DNA from: Tomocerus qinae
Taxonomy: Eukaryota > Arthropoda > Collembola > Entomobryomorpha > Tomoceridae
Direction: 5' to 3'
DNA: 64,000 nucleotides
NCBI GenBank assembly: GCA_020055645.1
Contig: CM034548.1
Span: 26,524,201-26,588,200 of the forward strand
Under the pieces are notes generated by a model, which worked only from the letters and a program-made list of their open reading frames with translations, was not told the origin of the DNA and did not search any database. Shown here one piece after another: positions 22,641 through 35,058 of the stretch; position 1 is the stretch's first letter, and every line of letters starts with the position of its first letter. Made by a program: the position numbers and the translations under genes.

Positions 22641-25600
22641 ATTAATTTAAGGGTTGGGATTGGGTAATTTTTACACGTTACTTTCACGTCTGACGGAAAT
22701 GGGTTGACGAGTGTTTTTACGACGGGCTACAGGTATTTACCCGCTCCCGACTCATTGTTGGTGGATTATTACACCGTTACTTGCTAAAATACTGCGCCTC
22801 AGCCCCGCCAATCCATAGTTTGTTTCGAGTTCAGATCAGAGCTAGATCGTTAACATTATTGTAATCATTTCTTTGTCTTCGTTGTTTTGACAAAGAAAAC
22901 ACCATATCTAAATTGAATAATTAATATCTTTAACAGGACTTCCACCAAATTTTAAACGTAATCCGATTATACTAATTTATGGTCTTTAAACGATTTAATT
23001 TTTACTAATCAAAAGACGACTTACAAATTCATCGTAAAAGTATTAATTGCAAATTTGGAATTTGTGAATGGGTATATATAGTCTTATTTATTAATTTAAA
23101 TCCATAGCTTCAAGCTTTGACAAACAAAGTAATGCAACAAATTATAAATGTAAGTAAATTTTTACTAATATCACTCTTTATAAACAAATTCTTTTTTCTT
23201 CTCTTTTTAAATGGCTATACATATTACATACATATATAATTACTATAAGGTCAACCCGATTAAACAAAATTAAAATTCCATTTAGTAAACTCAACGGTTA
23301 TGACACTTTCAATCAAAATTACTTGCGTTTAACAGCTGAAGCCGATAAGCAATGAGGAGAACTGAAGAGATAATCCAGTACAAGAAGAGATAGCTAACTG
23401 ACGTTTAAAAGGGACACCGATACTCAGCAATGACTGTCATTACAGCTAAAGAAAGTAATATAAATAAATAAAACATATCATTGTAATTTAATATTATATT
23501 ATTGTTACAACTAGATACCAAGGGTCAATAGAAGACAATAGAGGTTTCCCACAATTGGTGACCGGTCACTAAATTAACATGAACAGGTATTGAAGTGACT
23601 ACAGTACCTGCCTGTGTTTTCCTGGAATTGTGGGAAACGTCTATTGTTGCAAGACTATATATTATATTAAATTCAAATTGTTTATGCTGTGTTTCAATGG
23701 AGTCAAATGTTGTTGGCGATCTTCAATCGTCATCGTATCGTGGATTTGTACAAATTATAATTTACAATGTAGACAGTTCCATCCAAGACTGAAAACTATT
23801 CAGTAGCCAATTTTTCGTCAGATGTATGATTTATTCGTCAAGTAAAAAAATGCTTAAGAATGTGAATTTATTGATATAATATTTTAATACAATAATTTTG
23901 CAATTTTGAATCAAGTAATGGCTTTTTAAATGTTGTCCCGGTATCTTAGTTTTATTTAAATACATTCTACCTATATCGTTTGCAAAATAAATGAACTAAG
24001 ATTCTCGTAGTATTTCGGATGAAGTGAATTGGTTTAAATTAAATATTATGTATGCGTTGAAGCACAGCGAAGATAGGCTATGTAATTGTAGGTTTTAAGT
24101 CATAATAAATTGTCACGTCACACAATGCTGACATGCTAAAGTGATGTTTATGCATATACAGCATCCTTAGATATAGTTTTGGTTAAATGGTATAGGTATT
24201 TGTATATAGCATTTGTAGTTAATAGAATAAATAGATATAGATATAACATCTTAGTACATGCAACTACATGAGAATCTTTTTATATTGTGTTTACAGGTTC
24301 AGCAGAACTCTTAGCTCAAGTCGCCGTGTTGAACAATACATCGTAAAATTTGAAGTCATTACATGAGTCAGAATCAGTTCGCGATCTTTTTGTTATTGAA
24401 AACCGTTTACTTTGGTTGCAGAAAGGCGGCGATGATGGAAGTAGTTATATCATGTATTGGTTTGTGAAGCGTCACCACATAAAATATTTCGTCCAGTGGA
24501 GATAACAAAGAAAATTGTCACAAAGGCATGAATTGTCATAGAACACAGGGACGTTATTCTGATGTTAACTAAAGAGAAATATAAATGAGAAGCAACAGGA
24601 GAGAATCCTCAGTCTTTCTATGCGTTCTCAGTAGTAAACATCTTTCATACGGTCTCGTCCGTGGGGTCTTCTTTTTTCAGCTATTCCCCTGCAGCTTAAA
24701 ATAACGCTTGTGTAACAAACCAGTGTAGACTTTCCCAGTTCTTCTATCGACCTCAACAAGTGTACGGTAAGTTCTGAATTATTCTGTGCATGCTCTACTT
24801 TAATTTATGCTCCCGAACTATACGTTAGAGAGTTGTATTATTAATCAGACTTTGAGACTTGGTTAGCAAAATTCCTAACCTACTCTATCTAGCGAGGCAC
24901 TGGTAAGCACAGTTAAAAGTTATCCTCCACAAAACATTAGATTAGCACATGTAGCATGTGATAATAAATTAGCTGCTTAACAAGTGCTAAGTAGACGATG
25001 ATCTCTGATTGTGTTTATGAATTGGATTCAATTGACACGAATTCAATTGAGCCAGTAGACGAGACAAGTGTGTAGCTGACTATGTAAGGACATTTCAACA
25101 CAAATTTAATTTCGACTAACATTCTTTTAAAGGACAATTCTAAGTGCATTGTGCTGGCTCGTTGCTGTATAAGACTCTCATGCTTCCATAATTAAACCAA
25201 GTCTCACGCTCTATGCACTTTATTGATTTTGATTTAAAGGGAGACGTCACATCTTTAATTGGCTTCAAAGGTCTTTCTTTTGAAGGTTGTTTATGGCACA
25301 TTGTAATTGTAGCATAAAGAGCCTCAATAGAAAAACTTTAGCCAAATGAGAAAGAATGTCTCAACAACTTGCATGTACCTAGAGGTACAACTGATAAGCA
25401 CTTGTCACTATTTTTAATTAAGCCGTTTCTCCAAAAATGTACAACCTGCCCTACTTCTCCTAGTCTTAAGTCCTATAGCTGACATAATTTAGAGCAGGCT
25501 AAAGCAGGAAAATAAATACTAAAATATTTTTTGGTCATAAAGAAATCAATTATCAAGAATACATTAACACTAAAGTGTAGAAACTGACTATTTTTTCATT

Positions 25601-26567
25601 GATACCGAAATTCTCTTACAGTCAAAGTCAACTAGTGGTTATTCTCCTCTGAGTAATTTATCGTTCTATGATTTTATGTGGTTTCATTTGAGCTCCGGTA
25701 AATTCATTAAGTAATAATTCTTTTTCCAGTCCTTTTGTACAATTAAATTGTTCTCTTAGTTAAATAGTTATTAATTTAAGTACTCTTTGAGTAACGTTAC
25801 TAAATACCAGAAATAACCGGCACATTAAACCACAAGCAATTTACAACGGTCGTAATATGGAACATGAAAAAGTATTTACAAAATTACAGGCATGTGGTAA
25901 ACCCTAAGCCATTAAATCCAAAGCAAATTGGCCTGTTGTCATCCATCATCGGTAGGAAAGTGTAGTCCAAGGACTTAATTTATTAAGTGAAAGATGCCGA
26001 GAATACCGAGCATAATTCACGAATTAAAGTTTACTGCTTTGACTGCACGATCCTAGACGATGTATCCTACTCGGTACTCTCCTCCACAATATAAACATTA
26101 CAATTCATTTTTCAATTTTAACAAATTATAAAACTTTTCGGTATTGTATTTTAAATGCCTTATTACTATCTTCTATCAAATACATTTATGACTGTATTTA
26201 GAATAAGAATTTTAGACACTGTATCAGCATCAATTACCAGTGTAGATGGAAAAGAAAAACCAGCGTCGAAAAGTTTTAAGTTGACAAATAATTTTATTAT
26301 CTCTTTAACGTTTTCACTTACATTGAGTGCGACAAAGCTAGATTTTAACCTTATTCCTCATTACAATTCAATGCCATTCATTGCCTTGTCATTCCTTCAG
26401 TTTACATTAGATTTATAATTTAATTTAATAATTGAAGGTCTGGATTCATTCTCACCTTCAACAGTGATACAATAATATCCGTCTTGGATCTAACCTGGTA
26501 CCAACCAAACGAAGGAAGTACTAGGGGTGACACTTTCTCCTTATTATTGGAACTAGCTTATTAAATT
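22641..26567. other. Region upstream of the BAR-like gene; possible untranslated exons
   Basis: No coding gene was recognised. A GC-richer patch near 22660-22860 (several CG dinucleotides, TTTCGAGTTCAGATC) could be a promoter. A strong donor (TGTACG followed by GTAAGTTC, about 24767) after CT-rich sequence could end an untranslated first exon of the plus-strand gene at 26568. Another possible acceptor is TTTACAG at about 24297. These are inferences from splice-like signals only. A compact hairpin lies at 23535-23647. Confidence 0.3.
23535..23647. mobile_element. Compact hairpin/MITE-like element, 113 bp
   Basis: ACAATAGAGGTTTCCCACAA at the left (22 paired bases in all) is matched by its reverse complement at 23626-23647 with one mismatch. 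Inside lie a perfect 12-bp palindrome GTGACCGGTCAC and a second inverted pair (CAGGTA / TACCTG). A target duplication is not clear. A small MITE is most likely; a structured RNA is an alternative. Confidence 0.65.
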
Positions 26568-28807
26568 ATGGAGAAACCAACTGTTGGAATGTCTATGAGG
26601 AGGTATTTTGCAATTATATAATTATTGAATTTAAGTGATATCAAAATATAAGTATCACATCATAAATCAATTAGTTCTAAAGCTTTAATATTTTAAGAAG
26701 CGAACAAAAATCAGAAATGAAATAAAGTTTTTGATTTGTAGAGGAGGTGCCCGGTTAAGAGCCATGGGGAGGGCTCATAGCCCGTTACACGTTCTGCTAT
26801 GGCAAGCGAGAGAAGTCCAAACAGCTCTACTTGCTGCGGCTGCTGCCCAGAAGACTTTGTTTAATGACATCGCTGCATGGGCTTCTTCGGAGAATCGGGC
26901 TTTGAGTGATGTATGTTCTTGCACTTCGGAATTGAGTGCTCTATACACAGCCACTCAAGCTCAATTGGCTTTGGCTTATAAATCTTTTCGGAAAGAAATG
27001 TCTTTAGTGCTGGAAGGAGAAAGGCGATGTGATGCTGCACAGCGGAAATTGCAAGAAGCAGAACACAAGAGACTCAAACTGCGAAGACAAGTAATATACG
27101 AGATTCTCAATTATTTCATGTTCAGGTCGTAGATAATCTCAGCTATTAATATGGGTTTGCTTATTTTGGTGAAATAATTATTTTATTATTTATTTGACTA
27201 GTTTGCACATTTTTATGCTTTTTGTCGTTCAAGTTGACTGACTGTGTAATACGTAAGGACTGTAGTGCAATACTATATAATATATTTATTAATGTAATGC
27301 ATTACAATATTATTAGCTATATGCCAGTAATGTAATCAGTTGATTCGCGGTGCTCTTAACAAGCTTTTTAAGGGTGTAATTTGTTATTCAGAAGAAGGCA
27401 ACCCTAGCAATAGTAGAGATTATTCTCAACTGAACTCATTGGTAGTGTTACTTAATATGAAGGTTCTTCGTGCTCAGAGTCGAAGACAGGTCAGTGGGGA
27501 GAACAGACGTTCTGGGGACTTTACAGCACTCCAAACTCAACTAGCAGAAGCTGAACGAACTGCTGAGAGAGCTCATATGGAAGGTGACTACAATAATTAA
27601 GTTTTATATTTTAAAATATCTTCATTTTTTAGAATTTGGCTGTAATTAAATGATATCATCGCCCTTTGTTTTTAATCCAATTCTTTTACAAACGGAAATG
27701 AATGTGCTAAGTATGTCTGAGTCAAGGTGAATTGTTTTGCAGCTTGTGAAGCCTCTCGGGAACAGGAAGCGGTGAAACTCGTTATCGTTCGAACAGCTCT
27801 AACAAAGCTCTCTGAATCTCATCTTACAATGTCGGCGCATAGCAAAACAATATTTGAAGCGAGTCGTGAGGTAGTTAATGAATTGCCAGAGCCCCCTCCA
27901 CCTGGGGATCCCCTAAGTTGCATTAGATACACAGGATTTGAAACAACAAGGGCCACTGTGGATCGGGTTAAGGCTTCTGTAAGCCTTGGACTTAGTGTTG
28001 GGCTGAGCACTAGTCAGATTTCTTCTGCGCCCACTGCCACTTCGACACCAATCACTTCGCCAAACTCTTCCAACTGGACACCAGAGCCAACTGCTCCTAA
28101 CGATGTATTTTCTGTCAACTCAGACCCGCCGCCTCCCTACAATACTAGTTTCTTTAGGTATGTGTATCCGCTGTGGCCAATTATTTATTATAGTTTGAAA
28201 TGCACAATATTTGGAAATTATTATTGTGGTTGGGTTTGCTTTCCTTTCAACATGTAAAATATCTGTAGTAGTTGAAGTTTGAAGTTCATGACCGTATAAG
28301 CTTTCTTGCATGTCATCGGGAAATAATTTTGCGCGCATGATTGTAATTATTTCCAATATTTCGTGCCTGCAATATTTTTTTGCAACTTTGATTTAGTACT
28401 TTCAATTTTTTAACAAAATTTTAATTGTTTTCACCTTCAAGTAACATAAATTCCAAATTGGGGGTTGATATTTATATTAAACAATGTATTTTCTAATTGG
28501 AAAACATGCATGGACTGCTCTTTTTTCTGGGACTGGATCTTCTTCAACTTGTATCCACTTTGCTATCCTATTTTGTTGAACCTTGAATGTTAACTAATTA
28601 AGTCAATGCTGTGTAAGTGGGGCCAGTCCTCCTGGTGGACACAGCAGATCAGGAAGTTCATCAGCACCACGGCGGCACTATTATCAGAATACAAGCAGCA
28701 TCTCTCCGGCACCTTCCTGCAGTCACAGTCGCAATAATAGCCATAGCAGCAGCAGTATTAGTGGTTGTGTGAATAACGATCCCTCCGGACCTACTCGAAG
28801 ATATTAA
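26568..28807 (+). CDS. Coiled-coil, possibly BAR-like protein with Pro/Ser-rich tail and PPxY motif, 361 aa
   Basis: Five exons: 26568-26602, 26742-27090, 27478-27583, 27743-28157, 28627-28807; junctions are GT/AG, phases agree, and the sum is 362 codons including the stop. The protein starts MEKPTVGMSMRRGG. Residues ~30-235 are almost purely helical and rich in Ala, Glu, Gln and Arg (QEAEHKRLKLRRQ, LQTQLAEAERTAERA), interrupted by segments such as NDIAAWASSENRAL and KLSESHLTMSAHSKTIFEAS. The pattern of three long charged helices recalls BAR-domain proteins of the FAM92/CIBAR type, which bind curved membranes, but this assignment rests on gross resemblance only. The tail is Pro-, Ser- and Asn-rich, with PPPPG and DPPPPYN; the PPPY is a candidate WW-domain ligand. 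The ATG at 26568 was chosen because its 35-base exon joins exon 2 in frame. Confidence 0.7.
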
Positions 28808-31800
28808 CGGCTGGAAAGAATAATGACTCAAAGAAATGGTTACTGGAACTCGAATCAAGCTCTCAATCTCAATGAATCATACGATAAACTGAGATTCTCT
28901 TTTAGCCTTAGTTACTTAGCGAATTAGTTACCCTGCAAACCATTGTAAAAATGCATTTATACTGAATTTACATAAGTATTTTGCTCATAACCCATAACTA
29001 TTGTAACAATTTGAATGCAGAAAAATTGTTCTCATGTAAAATAGTGGTAGTGGTTACCTTTATGTTATGGGAGAGGCTATATTGTAAGTTATAGTTCTCT
29101 TTTAAATTTAAATGTGATGCAATGTCACAATAATTTATATTTAATATCATGAAAACTGTTTTTTCGGATCTAGTTTTATGACAACCGACCTTTAACAGGT
29201 ATATGCAAACATTATTTATGTCTTGTTTTAAATCGCTCATGTTTATATATCGTTATTTACTTTAGTAGCTTTATTTATATTGTTAAAGGAAACTAACGAT
29301 GGATGAGTTACTCTGCTAGTGGTTTTACTTCGACCATTTGTTTTTCGGAAATTATAAAAATATGCAACAAACAATGAAGTATTTAAATAACTAAGTTGAT
29401 TGAACTTTATATTTATGCGTTATATCCCAATTTTTTTAAAGCTGTTTCACTTCAATCGCCTAATTCTAATTTCATGACCACAAGTACTCCAGATATTAAA
29501 GTATATCATGACATTAATATCCTGTTGTATAGCGACTACCAATATATAACATGTTTAGTTGTATCCTGGATTAGTTGTGCTAAATTATAAAAACATGATA
29601 CCGAAATAACAACTTGTGGTTATATCCGTTTGCAAATGTTTTGTATGCAGGTTCCTTCTTTATGCATGGACCTGAGTCATTTCTGAAATGGTTATCTTAT
29701 TGCGAAGTAGGAGCCCAAGTGGAGTTACTTAGAAATCGAGCATGTAATGCACTACATAGTTTTCTTGTAACACAATCTCATTGTAACGTGTCTAAATCAT
29801 GTAAATACGCTTAATGTGCTGTTTTATTGATGGCTATTATTTACTGCTTTGTTTTTCCAACATGACATAAAAAGTAGCAATTTTGTTATTAAAACAGGAC
29901 GACGATGCATTTATTAATAACGTGATACTTGACAAGCTATTTGTTTGGTTCACTTATCGCTTACATTTTATTATATTTACGACTTACGACTTAGTCACAT
30001 GATGTATGTAAGTATGTAACCTATCATTATATTGTCAGCATTCTTACGTCATTTAGCGCTGACAAAGTAGTTCAGCCTAATAAGCTCTGTCTGTAAATAT
30101 AGATAGATACTTTGTTTTAAGTTGTTTGTTTTGTTTTATCCTATCATGAGGTAATTATTTATCAGTTTATGTTTTAGGTGGTAGCAAACGTTGCATTCAG
30201 TTTAGTCTTAGCTCTTAGTGCTGATATTGACACTTAGAAAAATTCAGTGATAACGATTTAACGATGTAGGCTTTCTGCTATGACAAGCAGAAAACAATGA
30301 TAAATGCTGTCTCCGTCTCAACTCAGCAACATTTACTCCAATGAACAACATAAGTATAATTTAAGTATACAAAACGGTTATATAATCTATTAGGCTTATA
30401 TCTATTTGTAATCTTAGATCTATATCAATACGGACGATCTGAAACTTTTATAATTTTAGTTTATGTAGAACGCAAAGTTGTAGTTTTAGCTTGAAAGTAG
30501 ACAATTGGTATTGGTCTGGACAACATTTGTTAACGATATTCTAATTGCTCTTTAATTTAAGTCTTCTGGGATGTAGAACATGTCTACTAAAATTATTGCG
30601 TATTTATTAGTATTTTGTATTTTACAATGGAATGTTTGCAATTATTAAGGGAAAACACGGAAGTATTAAATTAGTACTAGACGTCAAATCTCTAATTTTT
30701 TGGTAGGATTACGATGAGACAGACCTGATGAAATAAAACTAATGTTGATTGTACGTGTGAACCATATACATGGATGTGACTGACTATAATAAAAAGATAT
30801 TATGTGGTTTTATAATTGCTCATAGAATTGTGTAGGGTTATATTTTATGCAATAATTACCGCCTTTTATTGATCGAATAGAATATCCTAAATGTTAAATA
30901 CACTAATACATTTACAGATTATATATTATATTCTATTGGAAATTGTAAAGTGAAACTGTTATACCAGCATGATATACAAATATGCATAAAATATGTACTG
31001 GGATTACTAAAGAGATAATGAATATTAAAGAGATATATAGTGGTACCACTTTAATCATTTCGTTTCTTGCTATTTTTAATTTACTTAAAATATTAATGCT
31101 AATTATTATGCAAAAATAAACTTCACGATCTATTGATTCAAACTGAAGATTAGTTTGGGTTGCCTTACAATTAGTAATAATATTTCGATTCATCATTGCA
31201 TGTAAATATAGCGTTACTTAAATGAACTTGATGATATTCATGTTACTTATGACGGTGTGGTATATGCAGCCAATGCGGAATAAATGAATAATCAAGACAA
31301 TGTACAGGTAAACAAAACAAGGAGACAATATTATTATCATCATCGTATTATTTTTGGTAGACACACATTCATGATATTTATTATAACATTTTATATGTAC
31401 GTCCTTACTTTATTAAGGGTAGCAGTAATTGCTGCAGTACACTTATATTATGTAGAATATATTTATTTGTATTGTACGAATCTATGTACGTATGTACCAC
31501 TTATTTTGTTTACAAACATAATTAACCAGTTTACCTATTGTATCAATATCAACGGTTTATTCACATAAGTAATGCTTTACATAATGCAGTAATACTTCCT
31601 TATACACAGTAAAATATATGTAGTAATTAAAACACCTAACTACGGAAGAAGCTCTGGCACGGAACAAATTTAATATCCACTACACACAAGTAATTACTTA
31701 TCCCAACCTGAACAGCACATTTGCAATGCATGAATGTAACTTAAATATTGCAATTCCCATCTCAGCAAGTAATCCCAAGTAATAAAGTAAGAAATGTTTT

Positions 31801-34800
31801 TAAAAAAATCATTAAAGTTTTAAAACGAAGAAGAAAACTTGTTATATTCACTATATAGAAATTTTAAAAGCAAGAAGAGTTGGTTGATTCGCACTACAGT
31901 GCTATAGGGGCACTATTATAACAATATAAATATACACTTCCACCGTTTTTTGTTGAACAAAAAATCGTCAAAGTCGTTTTGGCGATGTAATATAGACTAA
32001 TATGTTCTTTCGAAAATACTTATTAAATATAGGCATTGGCAAAATTGGGAATATTAAAAATGACATGGCTGAAAGAAGCTCAAATTAAATAGCGAATTAA
32101 TAATTGAAAAGAACTTAAGGGAAAATGAGGGACAAGTTTTCCATAAAATACTTGAAAAGTCTCACGCACAAGTAAATGTCGAAAGAGAGGTAACAGAAAC
32201 GCTGCAAGAAGACCATACATTCATTATTGTGTAGCAGAGCAACAGACAACAAACTGAAATCGGCAATTGAGAGCTAAAGACTAAAGTCATGATTTGCACG
32301 TAACAAATGTATAACGTTTATTAAATTACTTATAATTACTAGAGCGGATTCGCTAAACATGACGTGCTATTACCCTCACAACATCAAGTCAAGTGATATC
32401 TGTATAATAATAACGATAATAATACTTGTGTGAAAGCGTTACAGCTACAACTCTGAAATTTAGACGTTTCCGTTAGTTTAGTACTAATACAAAGTACGTA
32501 TTTAGATTAGAAAACATATTTGTTATGTCACGCCAATTGTGTTGCAGTAGTCCCTATACCTATAATAGTTTTTCTAATAATTTATCGAGCTAATTATTTT
32601 TAAACGTAATTTCATATCATATCTTTTGGTTTGGTATTTGACAAGGCAAGATGTCATCAAAGGCTTTCTTAAGTACATCTTGAACATAATTCTCTGACCA
32701 ATGTGTATTTCGAATATTACCTACCTACACTGATACATATAGAAACATCTTGTAGTAATTGAATAATCATGGCATTGACATATTACATGAGAATTTATAT
32801 AGCTTGCGTTGGTTTTGGTTGCGAACTGCTGAGTTTCCAGCCGATAACATACTTACTAATCCGGAATGTCTTGTTTGTGACATCCACATGATCAGAATAA
32901 GTTGTAGTATTACATTTATGTCTACTAAAACTACTTGATACAAATATGAGTGCGTCCAACTGTAGATTACAGTTACGCATTAGCAACGCACAAAGTTTTC
33001 TCATCATCACATACACATTAACAAACAGTTGTTTGTTTGTTTCCTGTACAAGTCACAGTACAAAATACACTCTGCCTCCATCCACAATATTTTCATCTCA
33101 CTCGTCCACACAACATTCAATCAATTAATCTGCATTCACTCACGCTACCAACTAAAAACTTTTACTGACAAGGGAAACCTTTTACGACTTGATTGCATTC
33201 AAATACCACAACAAACTTTTCTTGCTGATTTTAAACACAGAAACATTTGACTGTACAAATGGACACATTTTGGAATTACTCATCCTCAGCTTCCAGCGGT
33301 TTGGACCACTTGATTCTGGCACTGAACACTTAAATTTAGTAGTACAAGTTGATTGTGGAATTATCTGTGGAATAATCAACGAAAAGGTTTCCCTTATTAG
33401 TCATGTATTACTAGAAATTGAGAAATGTTGGCTTATTTTATGGCTGTATGACTTCAAAATGGCATCTATGCACGAAGGTAGTGCACCGCACTTGAGTTGA
33501 GGCTGAAGTGAACGGAGAGCACGGCGACAAAGAAGATGGCAGAATTTGCTGACAATATGTCAAACCGACTTTTCCTTTCTCACATACTTATTATTATTGT
33601 AATTAATGCATACGAACGAACGAACAAACGAAGACACTCGAATTCAGTCGAGTTCTATGTATAAATCCTAATCTACAGTAACTAGCGTAATACATTTCAT
33701 TTATTACTTAAATTAGATACAGTACATTTATGTAATACTACTACTAATGATAAGAGTCAGTAGACAAACACTTTGCACTCATTCCACTTTATACAAAGTT
33801 TCTTATTAGCTAGCTCATCAGTCGTAATAAATTACTTATCTAAGTTACGTTCCTTTTAATTACAATAGAAATACATCGGAATAGAATATGTATCATACTA
33901 TCTACAATTAAATTACATTATTAAGTTATTCTTAAGAGTAAACATGTCTAAGCTATCATTTTAATGTAAAATGGTCGTCTTCTATAGTAATTTCCATTAG
34001 ACATTACATGACAACAAATAGTAACAGTACAGTTTGTTAAAAATGGTTTCACTTTTATATGTGTGGTTTGCTGTCCTGAAATGATTTATCTTTGCTTCAC
34101 GTACTTTACTTATTCACACACAACAAGGTCCTAATATCCGAATAACATGTAAATAAATAAATAAAGGCCTATAAGTAAAGTAAATAAGTTTATAAGGACT
34201 GAACCTTAAATTCAAATCCAAAGTAAAACTTTAGAAATCATGGATCATCATAATGTCTATTACAGTAGTAATTAGTGCCGCAGTCTTTCTTGAAATCTTT
34301 CTGGCAATTTTTGTTTCTTGTGTATGTAAGTAAGTAATGTATGAACTATAAGCATTGTTTGTTGGCGTGGCTGCTTACAGGACACGGCAGAGCAAAGACA
34401 AAAGGTACAGCAGGATTGTTACCCTTTTTCGTCAGCAATAAATAAGTGGATAGTAGGTACGTACAATATGTAGTATAAGTAGTAACACTAGACGTCAATC
34501 AACGAACACGGTGAGTATGTATATTATGTATTCCCTTATGTAATAATATAACATGTATTTAGTTAAAGTTGTTTTGTTTGCTAGTAGTAGTGTTCAAGTT
34601 TCTATTTCATAAGGTGCTCTATAACTCTACACTTTTTACATTTATGTTACGTCAGCTAAACTAAATACAATAATACAGTACATATGATAACTAACACCTA
34701 CATATTAATATTTATATATGTATATATGTATATATGCTATATACAGTATATCTGGAAATAACAAGTCTTTGGACAGTAAAAAATTTTATAGATGACGAAT

Positions 34801-35058
34801 CAGAGGAGACTCATCTGATCCCATCTGTTCCGTTCCGTGACTGTTCAAGTTTCACTGCACTTTCTTTCAGGTGAGAATACTCCTTGACAGATACATCATC
34901 TCCTCCAAGCTGTCTTCATGTCATTTAAAAATGTCTCTTGTTTCTTCATGAACGCTGAAGGAGAAGGAGTGGTAGGAGGATGAGAGCGAATTCAAAAAAA
35001 AAACTAATACTACGCACTGTACAGATAAGTTTGCAATTAGCAAAATTCTTCTTAATGT
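28808..35058. other. Gene-free stretch between the BAR-like and ephrin genes
   Basis: Over 6 kb of AT-rich DNA between two convergent genes. It should hold both 3' UTRs. No frame in it (for example 29614-29814 or 33189-33500) shows a domain, signal peptide or splice support. Low-complexity spots include TATATG repeats near 34703-34745 and CGAA repeats near 33610. No tRNA, rRNA or mobile-element end was recognised. Confidence 0.5.

Noticed and set aside
27340-27600. Plus-strand frame starting MIRGALNKLF as a separate gene
   Set aside because: It is intron read-through into exon 3 (27478-27583) of the BAR-like gene; the acceptor at 27476-27477 explains the coding part.
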